Notes: generated by a model not told the origin, from the letters alone. A DNA stretch of 7,249 bases from an uncultured Eubacterium sp. (GCA_948759685.1 CAQBGY010000154.1:1-7249); one strand, 5' to 3'; shown: positions 1 through 5,538, counted from the stretch's first letter. Numbers and translations: made by a program.

Positions 1-1
1 T

Positions 2-217
2 GCCTTTGGTGATGTGTACGGTGAAACTGCCGACGGGCTGGTGGCATTTAATCTGGATGCTTTGCCTGACACTGAAGGAAAAACAGTGAAACTGACATTA
101 AAATGGAAATCGTTTAACGGGGAGAAAACGGCGGAGTTTGATTACTGTACCCGTAAGTCGACTCCTGCAAGCAGTGCAGCCATTGCAGCCGGACGAAGTG
201 TCTTGAGATTAAAGTAA
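2..217 (+). CDS. C-terminal fragment of an unrecognised protein (5' end outside window)
   Basis: The reading frame is open from the first complete codon (position 2) to a TAA at 215-217. GTG at 14 is in frame but is only an internal valine candidate, so the gene most likely starts upstream of the window. The visible 71 residues alternate hydrophobic and polar residues (for example TVKLTLKWKSF) as in beta-strands, and end in an Ala/Ser-rich tail (SSAAIAAGRSVLRLK). I do not recognise the family. A surface or periplasmic beta-rich protein would fit, but that is a guess. Its G+C content resembles the relaxase region more than the AT-rich cargo. A strong terminator follows 25 bases after the stop, so this is the last gene of its transcript. 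It converges on crcB and is probably host chromosome. Confidence 0.65.
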   Translation, partial: AFGDVYGETADGLVAFNLDALPDTEGKTVKLTLKWKSFNGEKTAEFDYCTRKSTPASSAAIAAGRSVLRLK

Positions 218-242
218 GGTTTTATAGCGAGGTGCAATTTCA

Positions 243-287
243 ATCCCTCCTGTTCTATGTGGTATAGAGCCGGAGGGATATTTTTTT
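243..287 (+). terminator. Intrinsic terminator of the plus-strand gene ending at 217
   Basis: ATCCCTCC (243-250) pairs perfectly with GGAGGGAT (272-279). The stem continues inward through one mismatch with further A/T, G/C and G-T pairs, giving a long hairpin. Seven T residues (281-287) follow directly on the plus strand. The minus-strand side lacks a good T-tract, so the hairpin mainly serves the upstream gene, although it lies between two convergent genes. Confidence 0.85.
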
Positions 288-290
288 GCT

Positions 291-656
291 TTATTCGCTC
301 ATCCATATCCCTAGCATTACTCCGAGGATACCCAATACCACACTACCGATGATGTAGGTGAAAAAAGAGGGGTAGAGTCCTGATTTCAGTAATTGCAGAC
401 TTTCGTTGCTGAAAGTGGAAAAAGTAGTGAAGCCACCGCAAAATCCGATAGTGAGCATCAGTCTTATATCATTGTTGATATGAATGCGTGAGGTGAGGGT
501 ATAGAATACCCCGATCAGTATGCAACCCAAAATATTGACTGCGAAAGTACCCCACGGAAAATTCGTTGTTCCCTGGCGATAAATGCTTATGGTAAGCAGG
601 TAGCGAAGTACACTTCCTGTACCTCCTCCCAAGAAGATGAGTAATAGTGATTTCAT
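291..656 (-). CDS. crcB: Fluoride ion channel/exporter CrcB (FluC)
   Basis: This 121-aa integral membrane protein belongs to the CrcB/Fluc family, small proteins that form dual-topology dimers and let fluoride leave the cell. Four hydrophobic stretches fit four membrane helices (about 3-25, 36-56, 65-85 and 97-118). Family signatures are visible: GGGTGSVLRY at 10-19, the TFAVN segment with pore Asn41, and GFCGGFTTFSTF at 71-82 containing the paired Phe residues (79 and 82) that line the fluoride path. Length is normal for the family. The ATG at 656 is the only sensible start and precedes the conserved N-terminal helix. No fluoride riboswitch was recognisable in its leader. It converges on the gene ending at 217 and is probably a chromosomal gene next to the insertion point of the mobile element. 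Confidence 0.95.
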   Translation of the reverse strand: MKSLLLIFLGGGTGSVLRYLLTISIYRQGTTNFPWGTFAVNILGCILIGVFYTLTSRIHINNDIRLMLTIGFCGGFTTFSTFSNESLQLLKSGLYPSFFTYIIGSVVLGILGVMLGIWMSE

Positions 657-674
657 AAATGCTACATTTTAATG

Positions 675-708
675 CAAAAATAGCAATGATTATTCATTCA
701 GAGCCAAA
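675..708 (-). promoter_or_regulatory. Possible crcB-proximal promoter
   Basis: Reading the minus strand, TATTTTTG (675-682) matches the Bacteroidales -7 consensus TAnnTTTG, and TTTG (705-708) could be the -33 element at a 22-base spacing, slightly long. The implied leader before the crcB ATG is only about a dozen bases. The match occurs in AT-rich DNA, so chance is a real alternative. Confidence 0.35.
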
Positions 709-741
709 CTTTTTTCGTATTTTTGGAATAGCTTTCCTATC

Positions 742-756
742 CCCTTATAATAAGGG
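742..756. repeat. 15-base palindrome upstream of crcB
   Basis: CCCTTAT (742-748) and ATAAGGG (750-756) are perfect inverted repeats around one central base. There is no T-tract, so this is not a terminator. It could be a binding site for a dimeric regulator, or chance. It lies upstream of crcB and on the chromosomal side of the suspected junction. Confidence 0.4.
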
Positions 757-853
757 ATTTGGGAGAATTATCCGATTTTGAGGTAATGATTTGGCAACTG
801 TGTCATTTGCAGCGTTTTGCTATGAATTGCGTTCAAAATAACCCATTACAATG

Positions 854-861
854 CAAAGGTA
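854..861 (-). promoter_or_regulatory. Minus-strand -7 promoter element TACCTTTG
   Basis: The minus strand reads TACCTTTG, an exact match to the Bacteroidales -7 consensus TAnnTTTG. It points towards crcB and would give a leader of about 190 bases. No TTTG -33 element is visible at 19-21 bases spacing. It is divergent from the plus-strand element at 947-954. Confidence 0.45.
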
Positions 862-946
862 AAATAAAATCTGTAATGTTCCAGAACTTTTAGCCGACAA
901 AATACAGATAATTCGTTGGAGTAGTTACAATATCATGGATTATAGT

Positions 947-954
947 TACCTTTG
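947..954 (+). promoter_or_regulatory. Plus-strand -7 promoter element TACCTTTG for the 294-aa gene
   Basis: TACCTTTG exactly matches TAnnTTTG and lies 31 bases before the ATG at 986, so transcription would begin near 960 with a leader of about 25 bases. The -33 region is weak: only a GTTA-like word at 924-927, 19 bases upstream. It is a good candidate to drive the 294-aa gene and the HNH-like gene after it. Confidence 0.6.
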
Positions 955-985
955 TAGTGTGATTTAACTTTATAAATACTCATTG

Positions 986-1870
986 ATGATAGTATTAAAA
1001 CCTAATATGTTTTATACTCCGAGTAATCATCGGAAAGAAAGGGGTAATGTTCCAGCAAAAAATGGGGACTATACAATTGAAATACCATCATTGGAGTTTG
1101 GAGAGGAAAGTTATGCCTCCCTAAATATCGTAGGTCGTCAATTGCACGATGATGAAGGTCTACATTTTGGAAATATCGAACTTGTAGGGCTGAAAGTATT
1201 ATGCAAAAGAGGAAAACCTCTTTATTATGGACTAAATGAGCCGAAGATATATGAGTACTGTTTATCGTTATATCTATATGATGTAAATGATGAATGGCAA
1301 ACTTATGATTTACATGGGACAGATATCTGTTTTTTGTTATATACGATTTTGCCACTTATTAATTTAGCACTAAAAGATGGTTGCCTTATATCGCAATTGA
1401 ATTTTGATTGGTTAGAGTGGCAGTGTAATGCATGGGAATGGGGAGAAGCAAATGGTCAAGGTAGAGGATTTCTTTTTAATGAGGACGATATTTACGACTT
1501 AGAAAGTCTTTACCGATACCTCAAATCTTTTAAGATTGAGGCAATCAAACAATCCTTATACAAAAGAGGTGGAGGTGTATATTGGACTGATGTCTGTATC
1601 TGTTTTAGATTTATTGATAACTACATTTCTAACTTAATAAGCGATGCGCTTGGTGTAAAATTTATCATATCAGGAGACACCGCAAAAGTTGTAAGCTATA
1701 AACTTGAATTGGATAAAGATGAATGTGATGGTTATTGCCCCAATAATAGTTTAATACTGCAAAATATTGAAGCCGAAAAGTATAGAGAACTGATTGAAAT
1801 GAAGCTTATGATTCATGTACTCAGAGCCTTTGATTTGATTGAACTTAAAAAGAGTCGGCTAATAAAGTAA
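986..1870 (+). CDS. Hypothetical protein, 294 aa, element cargo
   Basis: I do not recognise this protein. ATG at 986 is preferred; an in-frame TTG immediately before it (983) is the only longer option, because a stop lies at 965. It appears soluble, with no signal peptide. The N-terminal third looks beta-rich. A hydrophobic helix-like stretch (about 114-130, ICFLLYTILPLINLALK) is followed by an unusual Trp cluster (142, 145, 150 and 152) and an acidic NEDDIYDLE segment. The C-terminal half is mixed and ends in a Lys/Arg-rich helix. It is AT-rich like the other cargo genes and unlike the relaxase region. A TACCTTTG promoter element lies just upstream and the HNH-like gene starts 71 bases after its stop on the same strand, so the two may be co-transcribed. 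Function is unknown; a partner or specificity role beside the next gene is speculation. Confidence 0.75.
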   Translation: MIVLKPNMFYTPSNHRKERGNVPAKNGDYTIEIPSLEFGEESYASLNIVGRQLHDDEGLHFGNIELVGLKVLCKRGKPLYYGLNEPKIYEYCLSLYLYDVNDEWQTYDLHGTDICFLLYTILPLINLALKDGCLISQLNFDWLEWQCNAWEWGEANGQGRGFLFNEDDIYDLESLYRYLKSFKIEAIKQSLYKRGGGVYWTDVCICFRFIDNYISNLISDALGVKFIISGDTAKVVSYKLELDKDECDGYCPNNSLILQNIEAEKYRELIEMKLMIHVLRAFDLIELKKSRLIK

Positions 1871-1887
1871 TCTTTTACTTGAAATAA

Positions 1888-1911
1888 ATACTAAAAGGAA
1901 GATATTAGTAT
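1888..1911. repeat. Short inverted repeat between the two plus-strand cargo genes
   Basis: ATACTAA (1888-1894) and TTAGTAT (1905-1911) are perfect 7-base inverted repeats around a 10-base loop. On the plus strand the hairpin is followed by A residues rather than T residues, so it is not a normal intrinsic terminator and does not argue against co-transcription. It is weak in this AT-rich DNA. Confidence 0.3.
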
Positions 1912-1941
1912 AAAAAAATAAAAGGACAAAGGTCAGAATTT

Positions 1942-2541
1942 ATGGATTTTGTAGGAGCCGTTATTAGAGACAAAATTAAGGAACTTGGTCGATTGTGGAA
2001 ATCATCAGAAAATCACATGAACGTTTCTATTGATGTATTAAATTCATGGGATACTTTGATTTCGGAATGGGCTGAAGATGAGAGTATGCCACTTATTATA
2101 AGAAAAGGCAGCAGTAGAGGACAAGAATTTACCCACCCGTCAGGGAGAAAAGTTATAATTTCTGATAACACATTTGCCTTATGGGTGTACCGCAATGTTT
2201 TAGACGGGAAAACTTATAGCCTATTGGAACTGAAAAATAAATTGAATAACAATGAAATACCAATAGTTTATGCGTTAACGAAAGAAGATAAGAAAAAAGC
2301 AACATATACCAGAACATTAGGTAAAGATGCACTGTCTGATGCGAATACAAAATGGAAATTATGCCATATTGAACCTGTTGGTATGAATAGTCGTAAAAAT
2401 ATTGCGGATTTGGATATAAATGAAATTATAAAGTATTTTAAGAGATATTCTAATCCTATGAATATGTTCATATTACCCAAAGAAATAGGCGGTTTAGGGG
2501 AAATTCAAGAATTTATAGATGAACAAAAATATTCAAGATAA
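1942..2541 (+). CDS. Putative HNH-like nuclease, 199 aa, element cargo
   Basis: This is a soluble 199-aa protein of uncertain family. The N-terminal 45 residues look helical and are followed by a basic segment (RKGSSRGQEF, 54-63, and PSGRKVIISDN, 66-76). The C-terminal part has a pattern suggesting a degenerate HNH (beta-beta-alpha-metal) fold: KWKLCHIEPVG with His142 as the candidate general base, then NPMNMFILPKE with Asn171 and Asn174, then GGLGE (183-187). No zinc-binding Cys pairs are present. HNH is inferred from this spacing and is only a moderate to weak assignment. ATG at 1942 is the natural start; AAGGA at 1922-1926 is rather far upstream to act as a ribosome binding site. It probably shares a transcript with the 294-aa gene and converges on the SIR2-like gene with a 20-base gap. 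A DNA-degrading effector in a defence system would fit. Confidence 0.65.
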   Translation: MDFVGAVIRDKIKELGRLWKSSENHMNVSIDVLNSWDTLISEWAEDESMPLIIRKGSSRGQEFTHPSGRKVIISDNTFALWVYRNVLDGKTYSLLELKNKLNNNEIPIVYALTKEDKKKATYTRTLGKDALSDANTKWKLCHIEPVGMNSRKNIADLDINEIIKYFKRYSNPMNMFILPKEIGGLGEIQEFIDEQKYSR

Positions 2542-2561
2542 GACACTGATAATTAGTAGTG

Positions 2562-3464
2562 TTAAACTTCTAATAACCCCTTGTAAATTTCTTCATAATT
2601 TTCAAGGGTAACCATTTCAAAACCGAGATAATCTAAATAAAATCTTTTCCCCTCTGAAATTTCATCTGATTTACATACATACCACCCTTTTTTTCTGCGT
2701 TCTGGGAAACGACGAAAATATTTAGCTCTTTCAATTAGCAACCATCTTAAAAAAGTTTCATTCTCATCCAAAGCTAACCCAAATATACATAGAGAACTAT
2801 TAAAAATGATATGTAACCAGGTATTATATCCTTTCCAATTATTCTGATTTTTGAAATTGAAATCATCTATACTTTCTTCCTTATGGAGGAAAGAACGAAC
2901 TCGTGCAGATAATCCCATATATTCTGATAAGCTAAGTCTTATGCTTCTACGATAGCCAACCATTCCATTAATATGCCATACCGCAAAACCTTCCGTTGGA
3001 TATGATAGAATAGTATTACCAAAATAAATATTCCAAGGATAAAAGTCGGTAAAACCGATATTACCATTTTCTAGTTTATTAAACCTTAATCCGTCATCTA
3101 AATTTCTGTCAAAATTAGTTGTCAAAAGAGGTACATTCCATTCTGCAACTTTATTTTGTAACCACTTGTGATACTCCACAGGTTGCCATTTATCTAGCGA
3201 CTCAACCACTTTTAGCCTTACTTCATCAATAGAACCAGCTTCAAATTCCATAATATCATAAAATTCCGTCAAAGAAATTCCGTCTGAAATATTACTTAAA
3301 GTCCTATTTGAAATTTGTTGCCATACATCTAATAAGAGTGCATTCCATGATACATCTTGATTTTGAGCATAAGCAAATCTATTGATGCCATTACCTACAA
3401 TAAATGCCAAGTTTGATTTATTGCGATTTAATACCTGTTTAATTACTGACAAATCAGATATCAT
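2562..3464 (-). CDS. SIR2-like domain protein, probable NAD-hydrolysing defence effector
   Basis: This 300-aa cytosolic protein has the layout of a SIR2-like (SIR2_2 type) Rossmann-fold domain: LAFIVGNGINRF at 19-30 (NAD-binding loop), VPLLTTNFD at 111-119, AVWHINGMVG at 161-170, and FGLALDENETFLRWLLIER at 228-246. Asn117 and His164 correspond to the Asn/His pair needed for NAD hydrolysis in ThsA. The Cys-pair zinc module of canonical deacetylase sirtuins is absent, favouring NADase over deacylase activity. No TIR, helicase, STAND or other partner domain is fused to it; only about 55 residues follow the core. The start at ATG 3464 is chosen because it leaves 16 bases after the upstream gene, whereas the alternative GTG at 3500 would overlap it by 20 bases. 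It is second in an apparent two-gene operon with a secreted protein. SIR2 proteins of this kind kill or arrest infected cells by NAD depletion; that role here is inferred. Confidence 0.85.
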   Translation of the reverse strand: MISDLSVIKQVLNRNKSNLAFIVGNGINRFAYAQNQDVSWNALLLDVWQQISNRTLSNISDGISLTEFYDIMEFEAGSIDEVRLKVVESLDKWQPVEYHKWLQNKVAEWNVPLLTTNFDRNLDDGLRFNKLENGNIGFTDFYPWNIYFGNTILSYPTEGFAVWHINGMVGYRRSIRLSLSEYMGLSARVRSFLHKEESIDDFNFKNQNNWKGYNTWLHIIFNSSLCIFGLALDENETFLRWLLIERAKYFRRFPERRKKGWYVCKSDEISEGKRFYLDYLGFEMVTLENYEEIYKGLLEV

Positions 3465-3480
3465 ACGTTTACACCAACTA

Positions 3481-3891
3481 TTATAAATTATTAAATGCAC
3501 TCTTATTTATAAAATCTATAGTATATTCGACGGAAACGATATTATTAAGGGCTTCCGAATAGAATCCGTACACAAATGCAAATTTTTCATTAGCATAAGC
3601 AATCACATAATATGCGTTATCCGATGTTTTCAATATTACTCTTTTGGCAAACCCATCGTACTCTACTTTTTTCTGGTGTTGTGATAATTTCTCTTGATCA
3701 AAATCATCTTTTTTATCACTATAAGATGTACGAATGATATAATTATTTTCGGGGGTTTTCCATATTCTAACAATTGTCTTGTTGTCATTAGGATGATGTG
3801 CTTTTATTATAAGTGTATTATCAGTTGAAGCAAATACACTTATACCGAAGAATAAAAAGATACAGGTAATTAAAAACTTTATTGCTTTCAT
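3481..3891 (-). CDS. Small secreted protein of unknown function
   Basis: This 136-aa protein has a clear signal peptide: MKAIKF, then a hydrophobic core (LITCIFLFFGISVF), then a likely signal peptidase I site after VFA (about residue 21). Cys10 sits in an LITC context, but the hydrophobic run continues well beyond it and the n-region is very short, so a lipoprotein is unlikely. The mature part (about 115 aa) is strongly beta-patterned, with many Lys, Asp and Tyr residues and no cysteines. I recognise no family. It starts at ATG 3891, 18 bases downstream of an exact TACCTTTG promoter element, and ends 16 bases before the SIR2-like ATG, so the two are probably one transcript. Pairing an exported protein with a cytosolic SIR2 protein is odd: it could be a sensor, an envelope factor or simply an unrelated neighbour. 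Confidence 0.8.
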   Translation of the reverse strand: MKAIKFLITCIFLFFGISVFASTDNTLIIKAHHPNDNKTIVRIWKTPENNYIIRTSYSDKKDDFDQEKLSQHQKKVEYDGFAKRVILKTSDNAYYVIAYANEKFAFVYGFYSEALNNIVSVEYTIDFINKSAFNNL

Positions 3892-3908
3892 GATTTTATA
3901 TTATACGG

Positions 3909-3916
3909 CAAAGGTA
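3909..3916 (-). promoter_or_regulatory. -7 promoter element for the secreted-protein/SIR2 operon
   Basis: The minus strand reads TACCTTTG, exactly matching the Bacteroidales TAnnTTTG element, 18 bases before the ATG of the secreted protein, giving a leader of about a dozen bases. Its -33 region falls within the terminator hairpin of the relaxase gene and shows no TTTG word. The cargo pair therefore has its own promoter directly after the relaxase terminator. Confidence 0.6.
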
Positions 3917-3917
3917 T

Positions 3918-3952
3918 AAAAAATCCGTGATACGGCATACCATTATCACGGA
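3918..3952 (-). terminator. Intrinsic terminator of the relaxase gene
   Basis: On the minus strand TCCGTGATA (plus 3944-3952) pairs perfectly with TATCACGGA (plus 3924-3932), a 9-bp stem with an 11-base loop, followed by six T residues (plus 3918-3923). It begins 13 bases after the relaxase stop codon. The T-tract runs almost directly into the next promoter element. Confidence 0.85.
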
Positions 3953-3964
3953 CTTTATTGTGAT

Positions 3965-5272
3965 TTACAACCTAATACCTTTATCCTGTTTTCTTGTCGG
4001 CATTCCCAATGATTGCATAAATTCATCTTTCTTGCGTCTAAACCAACTCACATGTGAAACACCGTCTATGTTGAGGTTGAAATTGCCATCCTTGTCCTCT
4101 TTGAGTGAACATATCGTTTTGTCTGCCCTGAAATGTTGATTGAACTCTCGTGAATACAATTCGCCTTTAATGGAAACATCCTTGAATGTGCATAGTTTCC
4201 TAATAACGGCATCGCCAAAGTTCAGCGTATTACGCAAGAATTTAATGGTCGGCATCAGTTTTTCCACATATGGGAAGTAGCGTTTGACAAAATCCACAAA
4301 TTCGGACAGCTTGCTGTTCTGTTGCTCATAAGCGGTTTTTATCTCCTGTATCTGCTTGGTTTGTTGCTGTTCCCTTTGTCGGGCTTCCTCTTCAAGTTCA
4401 AGTATGCGGTCTTGCAAATCCTCGTTCCTCCGTTCCAATGATTTCATCTTTCCACTTCCGAAAAGAGAACCCACACTCTCGGCTATGTTGGTCGCTGCGA
4501 TAGTGGCTGCGCCTTTCAGTTTCTCGGTCTGTACTTCTTTCTTGGCTCGTTTGAGTTCCTGTTCGGCTTTGGCTTTCTGTTCCTGCAATCTTTTGTTTTC
4601 CATGTCAAGGGCATCGTTCTTTTTCTTCATATCCCGATAGTATTGCGTGGTGCTTGTGTGCCGTGCTTCAGATCCACGCACACCACGCTGCAATCCGTAT
4701 TTTGCCATAACCCTTGCGTAATTATCGTGGTAGGCAATCAATGTCTGACGGTTGAACAGGTCATCGGCACACAAACGGACGGAATTTGTTTTCTTGCGGT
4801 ACTTGCGCTTACCGTCCGTCTGCTCTTTCTTGGCTTTGCGCCTTTCACCCGTCACGATGGGAACAACGGCTGCATGTATGTGCGGAGTCTTCTCGTCCAT
4901 GTGTAGATGTGCGGCAACCACATTGTCTTTGCCGAATGTGGCTTGCAGCCATTGGATGCTGTCGCTGCACCATTCATCGAGTTCTCCTTTTTCCTGTATG
5001 TTCATCATGTCCTCGTGCGTACCCGACAAGACCACCCGAACGGCACGGACTTGGTCGTGTGTGATTTTCCGTCTGATGCCTGCCGTGTTCAGCCTGTGGG
5101 CAATCGCTTCATCCCTGCCGTGAACGCCATCGGGGTATTCGACAAGCACCCTGTTCAGATGCGTTCTTGTCGGGTCTGCGTTTTTAGGTATTATCTTTCT
5201 CTCTATATGGTCGGACTGCGTGGTGTCCGATGTACCCTTTGCTTTCTTAATGTCCAATGAAAAATATCCCAT
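3965..5272 (-). CDS. MobV-family relaxase (Mob_Pre), mobilization protein
   Basis: This 435-aa relaxase would nick the element at oriT, stay covalently attached to the 5' end and pilot the strand into the recipient. The N-terminal domain follows MobM of pMV158 closely: HIER at 22-25 matches the HxxR motif whose His22 is the nucleophile in MobM, PTRTHLNR lies at 34-41, and the metal-binding motif HLHMDEKTPHIH lies at 122-133. The basic segment 143-162 probably contacts DNA. The C-terminal half has two long coiled-coil segments (about 212-255 and 280-335, rich in Glu, Lys and Gln), as usual for oligomerising relaxases, and then a short globular end. ATG at 5272 is preferred because the domain starts immediately. 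No separate accessory mobilization gene is seen nearby. The inverted-repeat block just upstream is its probable target, and MobV proteins can repress their own promoter by binding oriT. Confidence 0.93.
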   Translation of the reverse strand: MGYFSLDIKKAKGTSDTTQSDHIERKIIPKNADPTRTHLNRVLVEYPDGVHGRDEAIAHRLNTAGIRRKITHDQVRAVRVVLSGTHEDMMNIQEKGELDEWCSDSIQWLQATFGKDNVVAAHLHMDEKTPHIHAAVVPIVTGERRKAKKEQTDGKRKYRKKTNSVRLCADDLFNRQTLIAYHDNYARVMAKYGLQRGVRGSEARHTSTTQYYRDMKKKNDALDMENKRLQEQKAKAEQELKRAKKEVQTEKLKGAATIAATNIAESVGSLFGSGKMKSLERRNEDLQDRILELEEEARQREQQQTKQIQEIKTAYEQQNSKLSEFVDFVKRYFPYVEKLMPTIKFLRNTLNFGDAVIRKLCTFKDVSIKGELYSREFNQHFRADKTICSLKEDKDGNFNLNIDGVSHVSWFRRKKDEFMQSLGMPTRKQDKGIRL

Positions 5273-5333
5273 ATTATTACTGTTTTTGCGGTTATCGTTA
5301 TGTTTCTTCTCTCTGCCTGTGGCATCGGCTTAC

Positions 5334-5358
5334 AGGGTTTATTATGCAAATGAACCCT
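5334..5358. repeat. Inverted repeat proximal to the relaxase start
   Basis: AGGGTTTATT (5334-5343) pairs with AATGAACCCT (5349-5358) over 10 bp with one G-T pair and a 5-base loop. It lies about 60 bases before the relaxase ATG, and would also form in the relaxase mRNA leader if transcription starts upstream. Confidence 0.5.
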
Positions 5359-5376
5359 TACTGCACTCGGCATAAT

Positions 5377-5406
5377 CCAAACGAGTTTGGCTTCTGCTTT
5401 CGTTTG
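5377..5406. repeat. Overlapping short inverted repeats around CAAACGA
   Basis: CCAAAC (5377-5382) and GTTTGG (5385-5390) form a 14-base palindrome. The word CAAACGA (5378-5384) also has its inverted copy TCGTTTG at 5400-5406. The two arrangements are mutually exclusive, so this could be two binding orientations for one protein or one side of a larger relaxase site. Confidence 0.45.
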
Positions 5407-5416
5407 CACAAGGTTT

Positions 5417-5436
5417 CCAAAGGGATTTCCCTTTGG
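5417..5436. repeat. Perfect 9+9 palindrome in the oriT block
   Basis: CCAAAGGGATTTCCCTTTGG consists of two perfect 9-base arms around TT. Its last base is the first base of the next large inverted repeat. Each arm contains TCCCTTTG, one base away from the -7 promoter consensus, so a relaxase-regulated promoter could overlap it. Confidence 0.65.
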
Positions 5437-5494
5437 CTCGATAGGGTGTTTTTAGCGTTACGGAGTAATGCGTGAAGAAAACGCCCTATTGAGC
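5436..5494. repeat. 17-bp inverted repeat with nested hairpin, core of candidate oriT
   Basis: The arm GCTCGATAGGGTGTTTT (5436-5452) pairs along its whole length with AAAACGCCCTATTGAGC (5478-5494), allowing two G-T pairs. The 25-base loop contains a smaller hairpin, CGTTAC / GTAATG, with loop GGA. This is the largest structure in the block and the best candidate for the relaxase recognition and termination hairpin. Confidence 0.65.
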
Positions 5495-5497
5495 TAT

Positions 5498-5517
5498 GGT
5501 ATTTCTGTCTAAATACC
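5498..5517. repeat. 7-bp inverted repeat after the toprim gene
   Basis: GGTATTT (5498-5504) and AAATACC (5511-5517) pair perfectly around the 6-base loop CTGTCT. It lies 21 bases beyond the toprim stop on the minus strand, but no T-tract follows, so it is better seen as part of the oriT block than as a terminator. Confidence 0.5.
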
Positions 5518-5538
5518 TTGGGAGAGCGGACGTGCATA

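Larger units (their letters stand above)
657..985. other. Non-coding region between crcB and the cargo; probable left junction of the element
   Basis: No convincing gene lies in these 329 bases. They contain promoter-like TAnnTTTG elements on both strands (675-682, 854-861 and 947-954) and a 15-base palindrome (742-756). On one side is an ordinary chromosomal gene (crcB). On the other side begin AT-rich cargo genes linked to mobilization genes, so the element boundary should fall here. The exact attachment site cannot be placed without the other end. The minus-strand word TTACCTTTGC (853-862) matches 9 of 10 positions of the CTnDOT-type core GTANNTTTGC, but it equally matches a promoter. Confidence 0.45.
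5334..5517. other. oriT: Candidate origin of transfer (oriT): cluster of inverted repeats
   Basis: The 266 bases between the toprim and relaxase genes hold no convincing gene but several inverted repeats in series: 5334-5358, 5377-5390, 5417-5436, 5436-5494 and 5498-5517. None is followed by a T-tract in either direction, so they do not behave as terminators. Relaxases of the MobV family nick beside inverted repeats just upstream of their own gene, so oriT is the best explanation. The nick site cannot be assigned from the sequence. Confidence 0.7.

Noticed and set aside
660..853. Fluoride riboswitch in the leader of crcB.
   Set aside because: Such riboswitches often precede crcB, but the minus-strand sequence shows none of the conserved pseudoknot and loop pattern I could recognise.
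873..1055. Direct repeat GTAATGTTCCAG at 873-884 and 1044-1055, considered as an attachment-site duplication.
   Set aside because: One or two 12-base repeats are expected by chance in a window of this size, and the second copy lies inside the 294-aa coding region.
2543..2573. Possible bidirectional terminator between the converging HNH-like and SIR2-like genes (ACACT/AGTGT stem and a near-palindrome at 2553-2573).
   Set aside because: The stem is only about 5-7 bp with weak pairs, the second palindrome has mismatches, and neither direction has a T-tract.
3464..3500. Upstream GTG start at 3500 for the SIR2-like gene, adding 12 residues.
   Set aside because: It would overlap the preceding gene by 20 bases, uses a GTG, and the added residues are not part of the SIR2 domain. 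ATG at 3464 leaves a normal 16-base gap.
4356..5260. Several plus-strand open frames opposite the relaxase gene (for example 4356-4640, 4752-5123 and 4907-5260).
   Set aside because: They are antisense shadows of the relaxase, with Ser/Cys-rich composition mirroring its Glu/Lys-rich coiled coil.
5257..5475. Plus-strand open frame of 72 codons opposite the relaxase start and the oriT block.
   Set aside because: It runs through several inverted repeats of the candidate oriT and overlaps the relaxase start antisense. The peptide is Cys/Tyr/Phe-rich without domain character.
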